Shown: positions 15,165 to 20,873 of the stretch, one piece after another
Numbering within the stretch: position 1 is the first letter of the stretch
How the letters are laid out: each line of letters begins with the position of its first letter
Source of the DNA: Lentisphaeria bacterium UBA1829
GTDB lineage: Bacteria > Verrucomicrobiota > Lentisphaeria > Victivallales > UBA1829
Direction: 5' to 3'
Assembly (NCBI GenBank): GCA_002338895.1
Contig: DDJH01000056.1
Coordinates: 1 to 20,873, forward strand
DNA length: 20,873 bases
Translations under genes and position numbers: made by a program
Notes under the pieces: generated by a model
Database searches by the model: none
Seen by the model: only the letters and a program-made list of their open reading frames with translations
Told to the model about the DNA's origin: nothing

Positions 15165-15181
15165 CTTTTTTTGAAAAAAAG
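15165..15181. repeat. A/T-tract inverted repeat upstream of the uronate promoter
   Basis: CTTTTTTTGAAAAAAAG is a perfect inverted repeat with eight-base arms around one G. On the - strand it directly precedes the -35 candidate, where it could act as an UP element or bent DNA. It also lies 44 bases after the ABC exporter stop, but it has no GC-rich stem and is a poor terminator. Confidence 0.6.
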
Positions 15182-15224
15182 CATCAATTCCGCGAAGAAA
15201 ACCGGGGCAGAGAGGGGGACGATT

Positions 15225-16916
15225 TCAGGTGAATCGGAAGACGCGGTCGCAATGTTCGATGGAGGTCTGGCGATGGGCGACAACGAGCATTGTGACACGT
15301 CCCCGCAGCGCCGTCAAAGCCTCCACAAACGCCGACTCCGTCTGGTTGTCGAGCGAGCTGGTCGCCTCATCGAAAATCAGAAAAGCGGGACGGGGATACA
15401 AAGCACGGGCAATTCCGATCCTCTGCCTCTGTCCGCCGGAAAGATTCCGTCCGTTCTCCGTCAGGACGCAGTCCATTCCTCCGGGCAGGCGGAGCACAAA
15501 CTCTTCGGCCTGTGCAATGCGGAGGCACTCCGCCACCCGGGCGCGGTCGATCTGCTCCTTCGGCACCCCGGGAGCCACATTTTCCGCCACCGTCCCTTCC
15601 AACAGCGTAATAGTCTGCGGCACATAGCCGATCTGTCTTCTCCAGGATCCGAGATTCTCCCGGATATCCCGTCCATCCACCAGAATCCGGCCGGAATCCG
15701 GCGGAAAAAGACCGGAGATCAGATCGCTGAGAGTCGTCTTTCCGCAACCGGTCGGCCCCGCAAGGGCCAGAAAACTGTTTTTCGGAATCGTCAGCGAAAG
15801 ATCCTTCAGCACCGGCTTCTCTCCATATGCAAACGAGACCTTCTCCACACGGATCTCCCGTTCCAGCTTCAGCTCCGGCCCGGCATTCGTCTCATCCTCC
15901 GCCGGAATCGTGTTCAGATCCGTCGAAATCAATGCAAACCAGTTCCACTGGGAGCGGATTCTGGCCAGATAATAGTGAATGCGCGACATCGACGGCATCA
16001 TCCGCAACAGTGCCAGACCAATAAACGAAATCTGCAGCGCAATCGACGTCGGCGCCACCCGGCACACCAGCAGCAGAATAATCGTTCCCATCCCAAGACA
16101 AATCACACCGGCCTCAATAAAAAACCGCGGCAGCTGAGAATACAAAAACAGTTTCATCGCCGGTTCCGCCGCCAGGAACTCCAGCTCCCGCCCTTCCCGG
16201 ATGAACCGCTCCTTCCGTCCGGCCAGCTTGATCTCCTTCAGCGCCCCCAGCACAAACAGCAGAAATCCCGTCAGACGCGAATTCTTCTGATAACACTCCT
16301 CCGCAATACTGCGGATCAGACGCCGGACCAGCAGAAACACCGGAATCGAGAAAAAGACCGCCACCACCGCAATCCCCACCGCCGTCAGCGGAGCCAGCAC
16401 AAACACCGCCGCCAGCAGAATCATCACCAGCAGCACTTCCGAGGCCAGCATCATCAAACTGTTGAACAGATCCGGCAGAGCATTTCTGGTCTGATTGAGT
16501 TTTTCCAGCGACCGCGCAGTCGACTCGTTCAAACGGAACCGGAACCCTCCCCCGATATACCTCTTCAGCAGATCCGCCCCCAGACGCGCGGAAAGCCGAT
16601 ACGCAAACCGGATCTGGACTCCCGCGATCCAATACAGAAACAAATTCTTGCACAGGAAAAAAAGCGCCGTTGCCGTACAAAGCAGAATCAGAAGGGAGTT
16701 GTACGGCAGATTCCCTGTCATCTGCTTGATCTGAATGAGGATTCGATTCTGGTCAAACAACTCCGGATTCAGGAACAGCGCAATGATCGGCATCACCAGT
16801 CCGATTCCGCCCAGCTCCAGCAGACTGGCGAGGAACACCAGTCCGGAGATCCGGATCAGCGCGAACTTCTCGGCGGGAAACAGCGTGGACCGGATCTGAC
16901 GGATCATGGAAAACAT
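15225..16916 (-). CDS. ABC exporter, fused membrane and ATPase domains (MsbA/PglK-like)
   Basis: 563 aa half-transporter, expected to dimerise in the inner membrane. An N-terminal six-helix exporter domain (about 15-320) is followed by a nucleotide-binding domain (about 340-563). Walker A is GPTGCGKTT with Lys393, the signature is LSGGQRQR, Walker B ends in FLIFDEATSS with Glu517 as catalytic base, and a switch His lies in VVAHRQTS. The permease part (LELGGIGLVMPIIALFLNPE) resembles PglK/WlaB-type flippases of lipid-linked oligosaccharides more than drug exporters, but this is by impression only. The start lies three bases after the radical SAM gene stop, with a GGGG ribosome site inside that gene's end, so translational coupling is likely. 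Substrate unknown; lipid, lipid-linked glycan or peptide are all possible. Confidence 0.85.
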   Translation of the reverse strand: MFSMIRQIRSTLFPAEKFALIRISGLVFLASLLELGGIGLVMPIIALFLNPELFDQNRILIQIKQMTGNLPYNSLLILLCTATALFFLCKNLFLYWIAGVQIRFAYRLSARLGADLLKRYIGGGFRFRLNESTARSLEKLNQTRNALPDLFNSLMMLASEVLLVMILLAAVFVLAPLTAVGIAVVAVFFSIPVFLLVRRLIRSIAEECYQKNSRLTGFLLFVLGALKEIKLAGRKERFIREGRELEFLAAEPAMKLFLYSQLPRFFIEAGVICLGMGTIILLLVCRVAPTSIALQISFIGLALLRMMPSMSRIHYYLARIRSQWNWFALISTDLNTIPAEDETNAGPELKLEREIRVEKVSFAYGEKPVLKDLSLTIPKNSFLALAGPTGCGKTTLSDLISGLFPPDSGRILVDGRDIRENLGSWRRQIGYVPQTITLLEGTVAENVAPGVPKEQIDRARVAECLRIAQAEEFVLRLPGGMDCVLTENGRNLSGGQRQRIGIARALYPRPAFLIFDEATSSLDNQTESAFVEALTALRGRVTMLVVAHRQTSIEHCDRVFRFT

Positions 16917-16919
16917 TTT

Positions 16920-17924
16920 TTATTTCCCCTTTCCGGCGCCCGGCATGCCGGCCAGCGGATGATCCACGATTTCTCCGGTCACGGAACTGCGATATCCCCC
17001 TTTCGCGCCGCGGCAGTCGGGAACAAGGACCACCTTTCCGGCTCCCCGGGGAAGATCAATCGCATAAAACGGCATTGCCAGTGAAGAGAGCGTATACCGG
17101 AAATCCTCCAGAATTTCCAGTCCCCGGTCGACGCCGGTGGCAAAATGGGAGACCCCCTCCACCGGATCAATATGAAACAGATAATGCGGCTTCACCCGCA
17201 GCGCCGCCAGACGCTTGAACAGACGACGCAGCGTCTCCGCATCATCATTGACCCCCTTCAGCAGCACGCTCTGATTCAGCACCGGGATCCCGTGCGAAAC
17301 CAGACGGCGCAACGCCTTCTCCGCCTCCCCGGTCAGCTCATCCGGATGGTCGAAATGCGTCACGAACCATAATCCGTCAATGACGGAAAGGCGTTCCGTC
17401 AGTTTTTCTGTGATTCGGGCCGGCTCCACAGCGGGCGCCCGGGAGCAGATCCGGACGGTCTCCACCGCGCCGGAAGCGCGGATTCTGGATGCCATGTCGA
17501 TCACGCGGTCGTCATTGAGAACCAGCGGATCCCCTCCGCTCAGCAGCACATCGCTGACCTCCGGATTCTGATCCAGCCATTTGCAGACCTGTGCAAGATT
17601 CTCATCGGAAAGTGTAAACCGTGCGGCGCCGTCCGCCCAGAGCCGTTTCCGGAAGCAGAAGCGGCAGCGCACAAAGCATTCCGATGTCGTCAGCAGAACC
17701 GCGCGGTCCCGGTAGCGGCGGATCAGATTCGGCACCGGACTCTGTTCCAGTTCCGCCAGTCCATCCGGCACAAGACCGGGATTCTCCAGCTCCCGGAGAT
17801 CCGGCAGATAGAGCCGCGCCACCGCCGGGGAAGACTCCGCCAGCGCTTTGCAATAGGTGTTCAATTTGACGGGATAGCGCTTCAGCACCTCCGTCATTTG
17901 TCCGTCAGACTCCGTCATTCCCAC
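16920..17924 (-). CDS. Lysine 2,3-aminomutase / EpmB-type radical SAM protein
   Basis: 334 aa from GTG 17924 (GAGGG five bases upstream); an ATG at 17918 is an equally possible start. The radical SAM iron-sulfur motif C-x3-C-x2-C is C83-FVR-C87-RF-C90. The PLP lysine is Lys297 (DLPRGAGKVVL). An Asp seven residues before it and the Asp in FHIDPVEG match the two Asp residues that hold the lysine substrate in clostridial aminomutase. The NQSVLLKGVNDD block is also typical. The length matches EpmB, which moves the amino group of Lys for later attachment to EF-P (342 aa in E. coli), rather than full-length KamA (over 400 aa). No efp or epmA gene is nearby, so free-lysine aminomutase remains possible. 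It sits between pgi and the ABC exporter. Confidence 0.85.
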   Translation of the reverse strand: MGMTESDGQMTEVLKRYPVKLNTYCKALAESSPAVARLYLPDLRELENPGLVPDGLAELEQSPVPNLIRRYRDRAVLLTTSECFVRCRFCFRKRLWADGAARFTLSDENLAQVCKWLDQNPEVSDVLLSGGDPLVLNDDRVIDMASRIRASGAVETVRICSRAPAVEPARITEKLTERLSVIDGLWFVTHFDHPDELTGEAEKALRRLVSHGIPVLNQSVLLKGVNDDAETLRRLFKRLAALRVKPHYLFHIDPVEGVSHFATGVDRGLEILEDFRYTLSSLAMPFYAIDLPRGAGKVVLVPDCRGAKGGYRSSVTGEIVDHPLAGMPGAGKGK

Positions 17925-18050
17925 ACAAACCCTCTTCCGTCATGAATTCCGGCCAGCAGAGTTTCCCCGCCGGCGGATCCATTCGGATCTGCCGGAGCTG
18001 GAAAGAGATGGAACTCTTCCCGCCCCGGCATCTTCTCCGATGCGGAGTTC
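17925..18050. other. 126-base gap between pgi and the radical SAM gene
   Basis: Contains only a small CTCCG/CGGAG hairpin without a T run, just after the pgi stop, and the ribosome site of the downstream gene. No promoter with recognisable boxes and no terminator is visible, so read-through from pgi is likely. Confidence 0.5.
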
Positions 18051-19643
18051 TTATTTCTTTTCGATCGAATAAATCCAGCCCTTGTCCGGATTCCAGGAAC
18101 GGGAAACCCGGATCGGATTGTCGCGTTTCTCCGTATTGGCGGAGAGTTTTGCGAGAATTCCATCGACTTCGTACTCCTGCGCGGAGCAGTTTGCCTTTGC
18201 CGCAAGCTCTGCGGAAGTTCCCGAAACCGGAGCCATTTCCGCAAAAACGCCCTCCAGGTCGGTCAGCAGTTTGATGACGCCCTTGCTGGCCAGCTTGTAG
18301 GCCTGAACGCCCGGCTGGTGGAACGCATTGATGTGAATGAGTTCCGCATACGCGGCAACCGCCCGCTCATAAAGAGCGATCAGCATTCCGACGCTGAAGG
18401 CGGAGACATCGTTCAGCCGCAGTTCAATCACCTGGCGCCCCTTGTTGCGCAGTGCATTGGAAAGCCCCGTAAGGAATCCGTGCAGATAGTCTCCCATGGC
18501 GATTCCTTTGGAGATCGGCGCGGGGAGCGTGTCTTCCAGAATTTCAATGAAGGTGACAAAGAAGTCGTTTCGTCCGTCATTGAGCTGCTGGATGAAGGCG
18601 TGCGCATCGGTTCCGCCCTTGTTGCCGAAGACGTTGAGTCCCTGATGAACAGTCTTTCCGTCCAGATCCTTCTCCTTGCCGAGGCTCTCCATCACGAGCT
18701 GCTGGAGGTAGCGGGACATCAGAATCAGACGGTCGGAATAGGGCACAATCACCATATTGCGATCGCCTTTCCCGTTGCCGGCGATGTACCACATCGCGGC
18801 GAGCATATACGCCGGGTTGTGAGTCAGCTGCGGATTGGCCGTGAGACCATCCATGTGACAGGCTCCTGCGAGCAGATCCTTGAACCGGATTCCGGCAAGC
18901 GCGGCCGGGAGATGGCCCACGATGCTTGTTTCGCTGGTCCGTCCGCCGATGGACTCCGCCATCTCAAACACCTTGAGCCAGTTCTCGCCGCGGGCGAGCT
19001 GGTCCAGTTCGCTCTTCTTCATGGTGATCGCGCAGGCGTGCTTTGTGAAATCGAGTCCGGCGGCCTCGTAATACTCCCGGCAGACGATCATATTGTTCTT
19101 GGTCTCCTGCGTTCCGCCCGATTTGGAGATGTTGACCACGAGAGTCTTTTCGAGATCGGCCACCTGAAGCGCATCCGCCAGTCCGGCGGTGTCGGTGTTG
19201 TCGAGGAAGTAGATTTTCAGGTATCCGTTGCGCTGGGCGTCGGACTTCTCGTTCCAGTAGGGGCCGTTGATCGCCATCTGGATCAGCTGGGGACCGAGAG
19301 CGGATCCGCCGATTCCGTTGATGAATGCCGCCTCGAATTTCTTCCCGGTCGATCCGACGATCCGGCCGCTGCGGATTGCCTCCGCAAAGGCTTCCACTTC
19401 CTGATACTCCTCGGATCCGGTGTAGACGGAGCGGTCGGTAAAATGAGTGACTTTCCGGTTTTCATCCGGATTCTTGATCTCGCCGCGCTCGATCTTGAGC
19501 ATCTCCTCGTGCACGCCGACGAACCGTTTGCTCATCGCCTCGATATCGGCATCCGTGAATGCCATTCCGGCGAAGTTGATCTGGAATCCGCTGCTTCCAT
19601 CCACAAATGTGTATTTGTGGCATCTCTCTGTCCAATTTTCCAT
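18051..19643 (-). CDS. pgi: Glucose-6-phosphate isomerase
   Basis: 530 aa; ATG 19643 with GAGGAG six bases upstream. Interconverts glucose 6-phosphate and fructose 6-phosphate in the cytoplasm, in glycolysis and gluconeogenesis. Two SIS-type domains carry FINGIGGSALGPQLI (about 109-123), the phosphate-binding NISKSGGTQETKNN, and the family signature around VPYSDRLILMSRYLQQLVME. The catalytic Glu is Glu319 (MESLGK), GGTDAHAFIQQL holds the catalytic His region, and the second signature has Lys450 (HQPGVQAYKL). Length is close to the E. coli enzyme (549 aa). It appears to be transcribed from its own promoter at 19695-19723 and may run on into the radical SAM gene, since no terminator is seen in the 126-base gap. 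Confidence 0.97.
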   Translation of the reverse strand: MENWTERCHKYTFVDGSSGFQINFAGMAFTDADIEAMSKRFVGVHEEMLKIERGEIKNPDENRKVTHFTDRSVYTGSEEYQEVEAFAEAIRSGRIVGSTGKKFEAAFINGIGGSALGPQLIQMAINGPYWNEKSDAQRNGYLKIYFLDNTDTAGLADALQVADLEKTLVVNISKSGGTQETKNNMIVCREYYEAAGLDFTKHACAITMKKSELDQLARGENWLKVFEMAESIGGRTSETSIVGHLPAALAGIRFKDLLAGACHMDGLTANPQLTHNPAYMLAAMWYIAGNGKGDRNMVIVPYSDRLILMSRYLQQLVMESLGKEKDLDGKTVHQGLNVFGNKGGTDAHAFIQQLNDGRNDFFVTFIEILEDTLPAPISKGIAMGDYLHGFLTGLSNALRNKGRQVIELRLNDVSAFSVGMLIALYERAVAAYAELIHINAFHQPGVQAYKLASKGVIKLLTDLEGVFAEMAPVSGTSAELAAKANCSAQEYEVDGILAKLSANTEKRDNPIRVSRSWNPDKGWIYSIEKK

Positions 19644-19694
19644 TTTTGCTCCTCTTTCTCGGAAAAGTTTGATTTTTCTTTTTCGATTTCCGGT

Positions 19695-19723
19695 AATTTA
19701 CACCCGGAAGTGCCGATTGTAAA
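19695..19723 (-). promoter_or_regulatory. Candidate sigma70-type promoter of pgi
   Basis: On the - strand TTTACA (19723-19718, five of six consensus bases) and TAAATT (19700-19695, four of six) are separated by exactly 17 bases. The start point would be near 19688, giving a leader of about 45 bases to the pgi ATG. It lies downstream of the terminator at 19778-19825, so pgi transcription is insulated from the MFS gene. Confidence 0.6.
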
Positions 19724-19777
19724 GTCGGGAAGGCGGAGATTTCCGCATCTCCCGCCCTCCGAGTCGAGGATCCGGGC

Positions 19778-19825
19778 AAAAAAAACCGGTCCGCCGCCAG
19801 GAAGCTCACCCTTCGGAAGACCGGT
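19778..19825 (-). terminator. Rho-independent terminator upstream of pgi
   Basis: On the - strand ACCGGTC (19825-19819) pairs with GACCGGT (19791-19785) around a 27-base loop, followed by an eight-T run (19785-19778). It would end transcripts arriving from the MFS gene. The seven-bp stem with a long loop is moderate, but the T run is strong. Confidence 0.6.
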
Positions 19826-20113
19826 AAAACAGTCCGGACACACACCCGCAAACATCTGATATCCGATCCGTTTTTTTTTCAACCCTCTGCAGTTTTATGC
19901 CGGGATTTTCCGGGACTTATCTCCAGCCCCAGGCGACACACGCCGCCTGAAAGACCGCAGATTCCCAGAAAAACAAAATAGATTTTCTGTTCACAATCCG
20001 TTTCTCCTTTTCCCTCCGGTCCAGCGACTCTGTCCCGGATTCAAGGACCATACCATACAGGAGGGATGTTGCCGGACTGTTGCATCTTTGTTGCAAGACG
20101 GCAATCTGCGATT
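19826..20113. other. Gene-free region between the MFS gene and the pgi terminator
   Basis: 288 bases without a convincing gene. It holds a nested hairpin at 20069-20104 just after the MFS stop: TTGCCG/CGGCAA enclosing TTGCA/TGCAA, with no T run on the - strand. It also holds a T9 run at 19871-19879 and a possible 25-codon reading frame on the - strand (19994-19917, GTG start, AAGGAG nine bases upstream, encoding a short peptide with an ILFFWESAVF core). The small frame has a plausible ribosome site but nothing else to support it. Confidence 0.4.
20069..20104 (-). repeat. Nested inverted repeat after the MFS gene stop
   Basis: Outer arms TTGCCG (20069-20074) and CGGCAA (20099-20104) enclose inner arms TTGCA (20080-20084) and TGCAA (20092-20096). 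It begins nine bases past the MFS stop codon on the - strand. It could stabilise the mRNA 3' end or pair with the later T run as a weak terminator; as a DNA site it could bind a regulator. Confidence 0.5.
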
Positions 20114-20873
20114 TTATTTTCGAGGCAGCACTTCGCGGATGATGGCGCGTGTTTTTTCCATTCCGTATTCCCGGAGGAAGGTGTCGATCACGGGTACCAG
20201 CCGGACCACAAGGATGAGTCCCGCCAGGAACAGCACGCCCGCTCCGACAAAATAGGCCCGGTACATCGCAAGCCCGTTTCCAAACAGACGTTCCGCAATT
20301 TTCAGAATCCCGCTTGCGACAACCATCCCCGTCACGCCCGCCGCCGCCCCCGTCACCACGCTGATGAACATGGAACTTGCCACCTGGCGCTCTTTCGGAA
20401 CCGCCATCAGAAAATAGTGAACCATCGCATTCTGAGCGGAGACCACCATGGATCCGATCAGCGCAAACGGCAGAATGAACAGCCCCCACATCCAGACGGA
20501 CCGGATCGTCCCCGGCGCCACCAGGAAGAACAGGCAGACCGGAAAAATCAGCGAATACGCATAGATCGCCACTTTGCGCGGACCGATCTTTTCCGTCACC
20601 TTCCCGCTGATCTGCGTTGCCGCAATCGATGCCGCGAACTGAATCACGGAAAACAGAATGGCCTGCGTGTCGCTGACGCCATATCCCCGTTTCATGGTCA
20701 GAATCGCGATCGGCGCCATCATAATGATTCCCAGATTCACCATGAAACCCGCATAGATCTGCCGCCGGAGGGTCGGATCGTAAAAGGCCGCCCGAAGCTG
20801 AGGCAGCAGCGGAGACTGCGCCGAACGACGGATGCTGGACGTCTCATCAATCCGACGAATGAATGTGGATGCC
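20114..20873 (-). CDS. Major facilitator superfamily transporter (N-terminal part outside window)
   Basis: 252 C-terminal residues are present. The frame runs open through the window edge (ASTFIRRIDETSSIRRSAQ), so the ATG at 20743 is not the real start. A cytoplasmic loop (LRAAFYDPTLRRQIYAG) is followed by about six hydrophobic helices, including MVNLGIIMMAPIAILTM, TQAILFSVIQFAASIAATQI, FPVCLFFLVAPG and GVLFLAGLILVVRLVPV. The inner-loop segment GKVTEKIGPRKVAIYAY is the repeat of the MFS signature (G-x-x-x-E-K-x-G-x-R) at the second-half loop. The tail is basic. Substrate cannot be told from this half; a sugar or sugar-acid transporter would suit the neighbourhood but is only inference. Confidence 0.75.
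   Translation of the reverse strand, partial: ASTFIRRIDETSSIRRSAQSPLLPQLRAAFYDPTLRRQIYAGFMVNLGIIMMAPIAILTMKRGYGVSDTQAILFSVIQFAASIAATQISGKVTEKIGPRKVAIYAYSLIFPVCLFFLVAPGTIRSVWMWGLFILPFALIGSMVVSAQNAMVHYFLMAVPKERQVASSMFISVVTGAAAGVTGMVVASGILKIAERLFGNGLAMYRAYFVGAGVLFLAGLILVVRLVPVIDTFLREYGMEKTRAIIREVLPRK

Noticed and set aside
15141..17084. 647-codon + strand frame opposite the ABC exporter
   Set aside because: Its translation is dominated by Gln, His and Arg runs, the mirror of Leu/Ala/Val membrane codons; antisense to intact Walker motifs.
18318..19859. 513-codon + strand frame opposite pgi
   Set aside because: Antisense to a fully conserved pgi; no domain and no ribosome site.
19532..19882. 116-codon - strand frame (TTG start) upstream of pgi
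   Set aside because: It reads through the terminator hairpin and the pgi promoter and overlaps the pgi start out of frame; no recognisable domain.
1..20873. Defence islands, CRISPR arrays, prophage or insertion sequences
   Set aside because: No repeat-spacer pattern, transposase, integrase, terminal inverted repeats or phage genes were seen; all intact genes are metabolic, transport or envelope related.

Overview
The window reads as a chromosomal segment of a GC-rich, carbohydrate-degrading bacterium, most likely from the Lentisphaerota (Victivallis-like gut or anaerobic lineages). This rests on family knowledge and not on a search. A pseudopilin-like protein with a prepilin N-terminus and a degenerate H-X9-DG motif sits among glycoside hydrolases of unusual build. 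There are no SusC/SusD genes, and the hydrolases resemble those I associate with that phylum. No phage, insertion sequence, integrase or CRISPR array is visible.

Left part (1-8763, + strand): a tightly spaced polysaccharide- or oligosaccharide-degradation cluster. It starts inside a GH42-like beta-galactosidase-type enzyme cut by the window edge. Next come a pseudopilin-like protein, a large secreted clan GH-A hydrolase (1103 aa), a region with a well-formed gene start but a broken reading frame (6714-7200), and a clan GH-D (GH36/GH27-like) enzyme. Two of the hydrolases share an accessory beta-rich module placed at different ends of the protein. The cluster ends at a strong, apparently bidirectional terminator (about 8800-8837).

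Middle (8897-15095, - strand): a tRNA-Gly(CCC) gene with a candidate promoter of its own, preceded in transcription order by a four-gene uronate operon: Gfo/Idh/MocA oxidoreductase, uxaB (tagaturonate reductase), uxaA (altronate dehydratase) and a cytoplasmic beta-glucuronidase (GH2 with the N-x-K motif). The operon ends at an 11-bp-stem terminator. Upstream of it lies a candidate promoter with a perfect TGCCA-N4-TGGCA palindrome between -35 and -10 and an A/T-tract hairpin upstream. This looks like a locally regulated catabolic operon: glucuronides are cleaved inside the cell and hexuronate is sent towards 2-keto-3-deoxygluconate.

Right part (15225-20873, - strand): an MFS transporter (N-terminal part beyond the window), a terminator, a credible sigma70-type promoter, then pgi (glucose-6-phosphate isomerase), a short lysine 2,3-aminomutase/EpmB-type radical SAM protein and an MsbA/PglK-like ABC exporter. 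The last two are separated by only three bases and are probably translationally coupled.

The most interesting items are the pseudopilin embedded between hydrolase genes with an atypical cleavage site, the shuffled module shared by neighbouring hydrolases, two hydrolases that I cannot place in a characterised family, the decayed gene start between them, and the palindromic operator of the uronate operon. I do not see a clear-cut new defence or mobile system.
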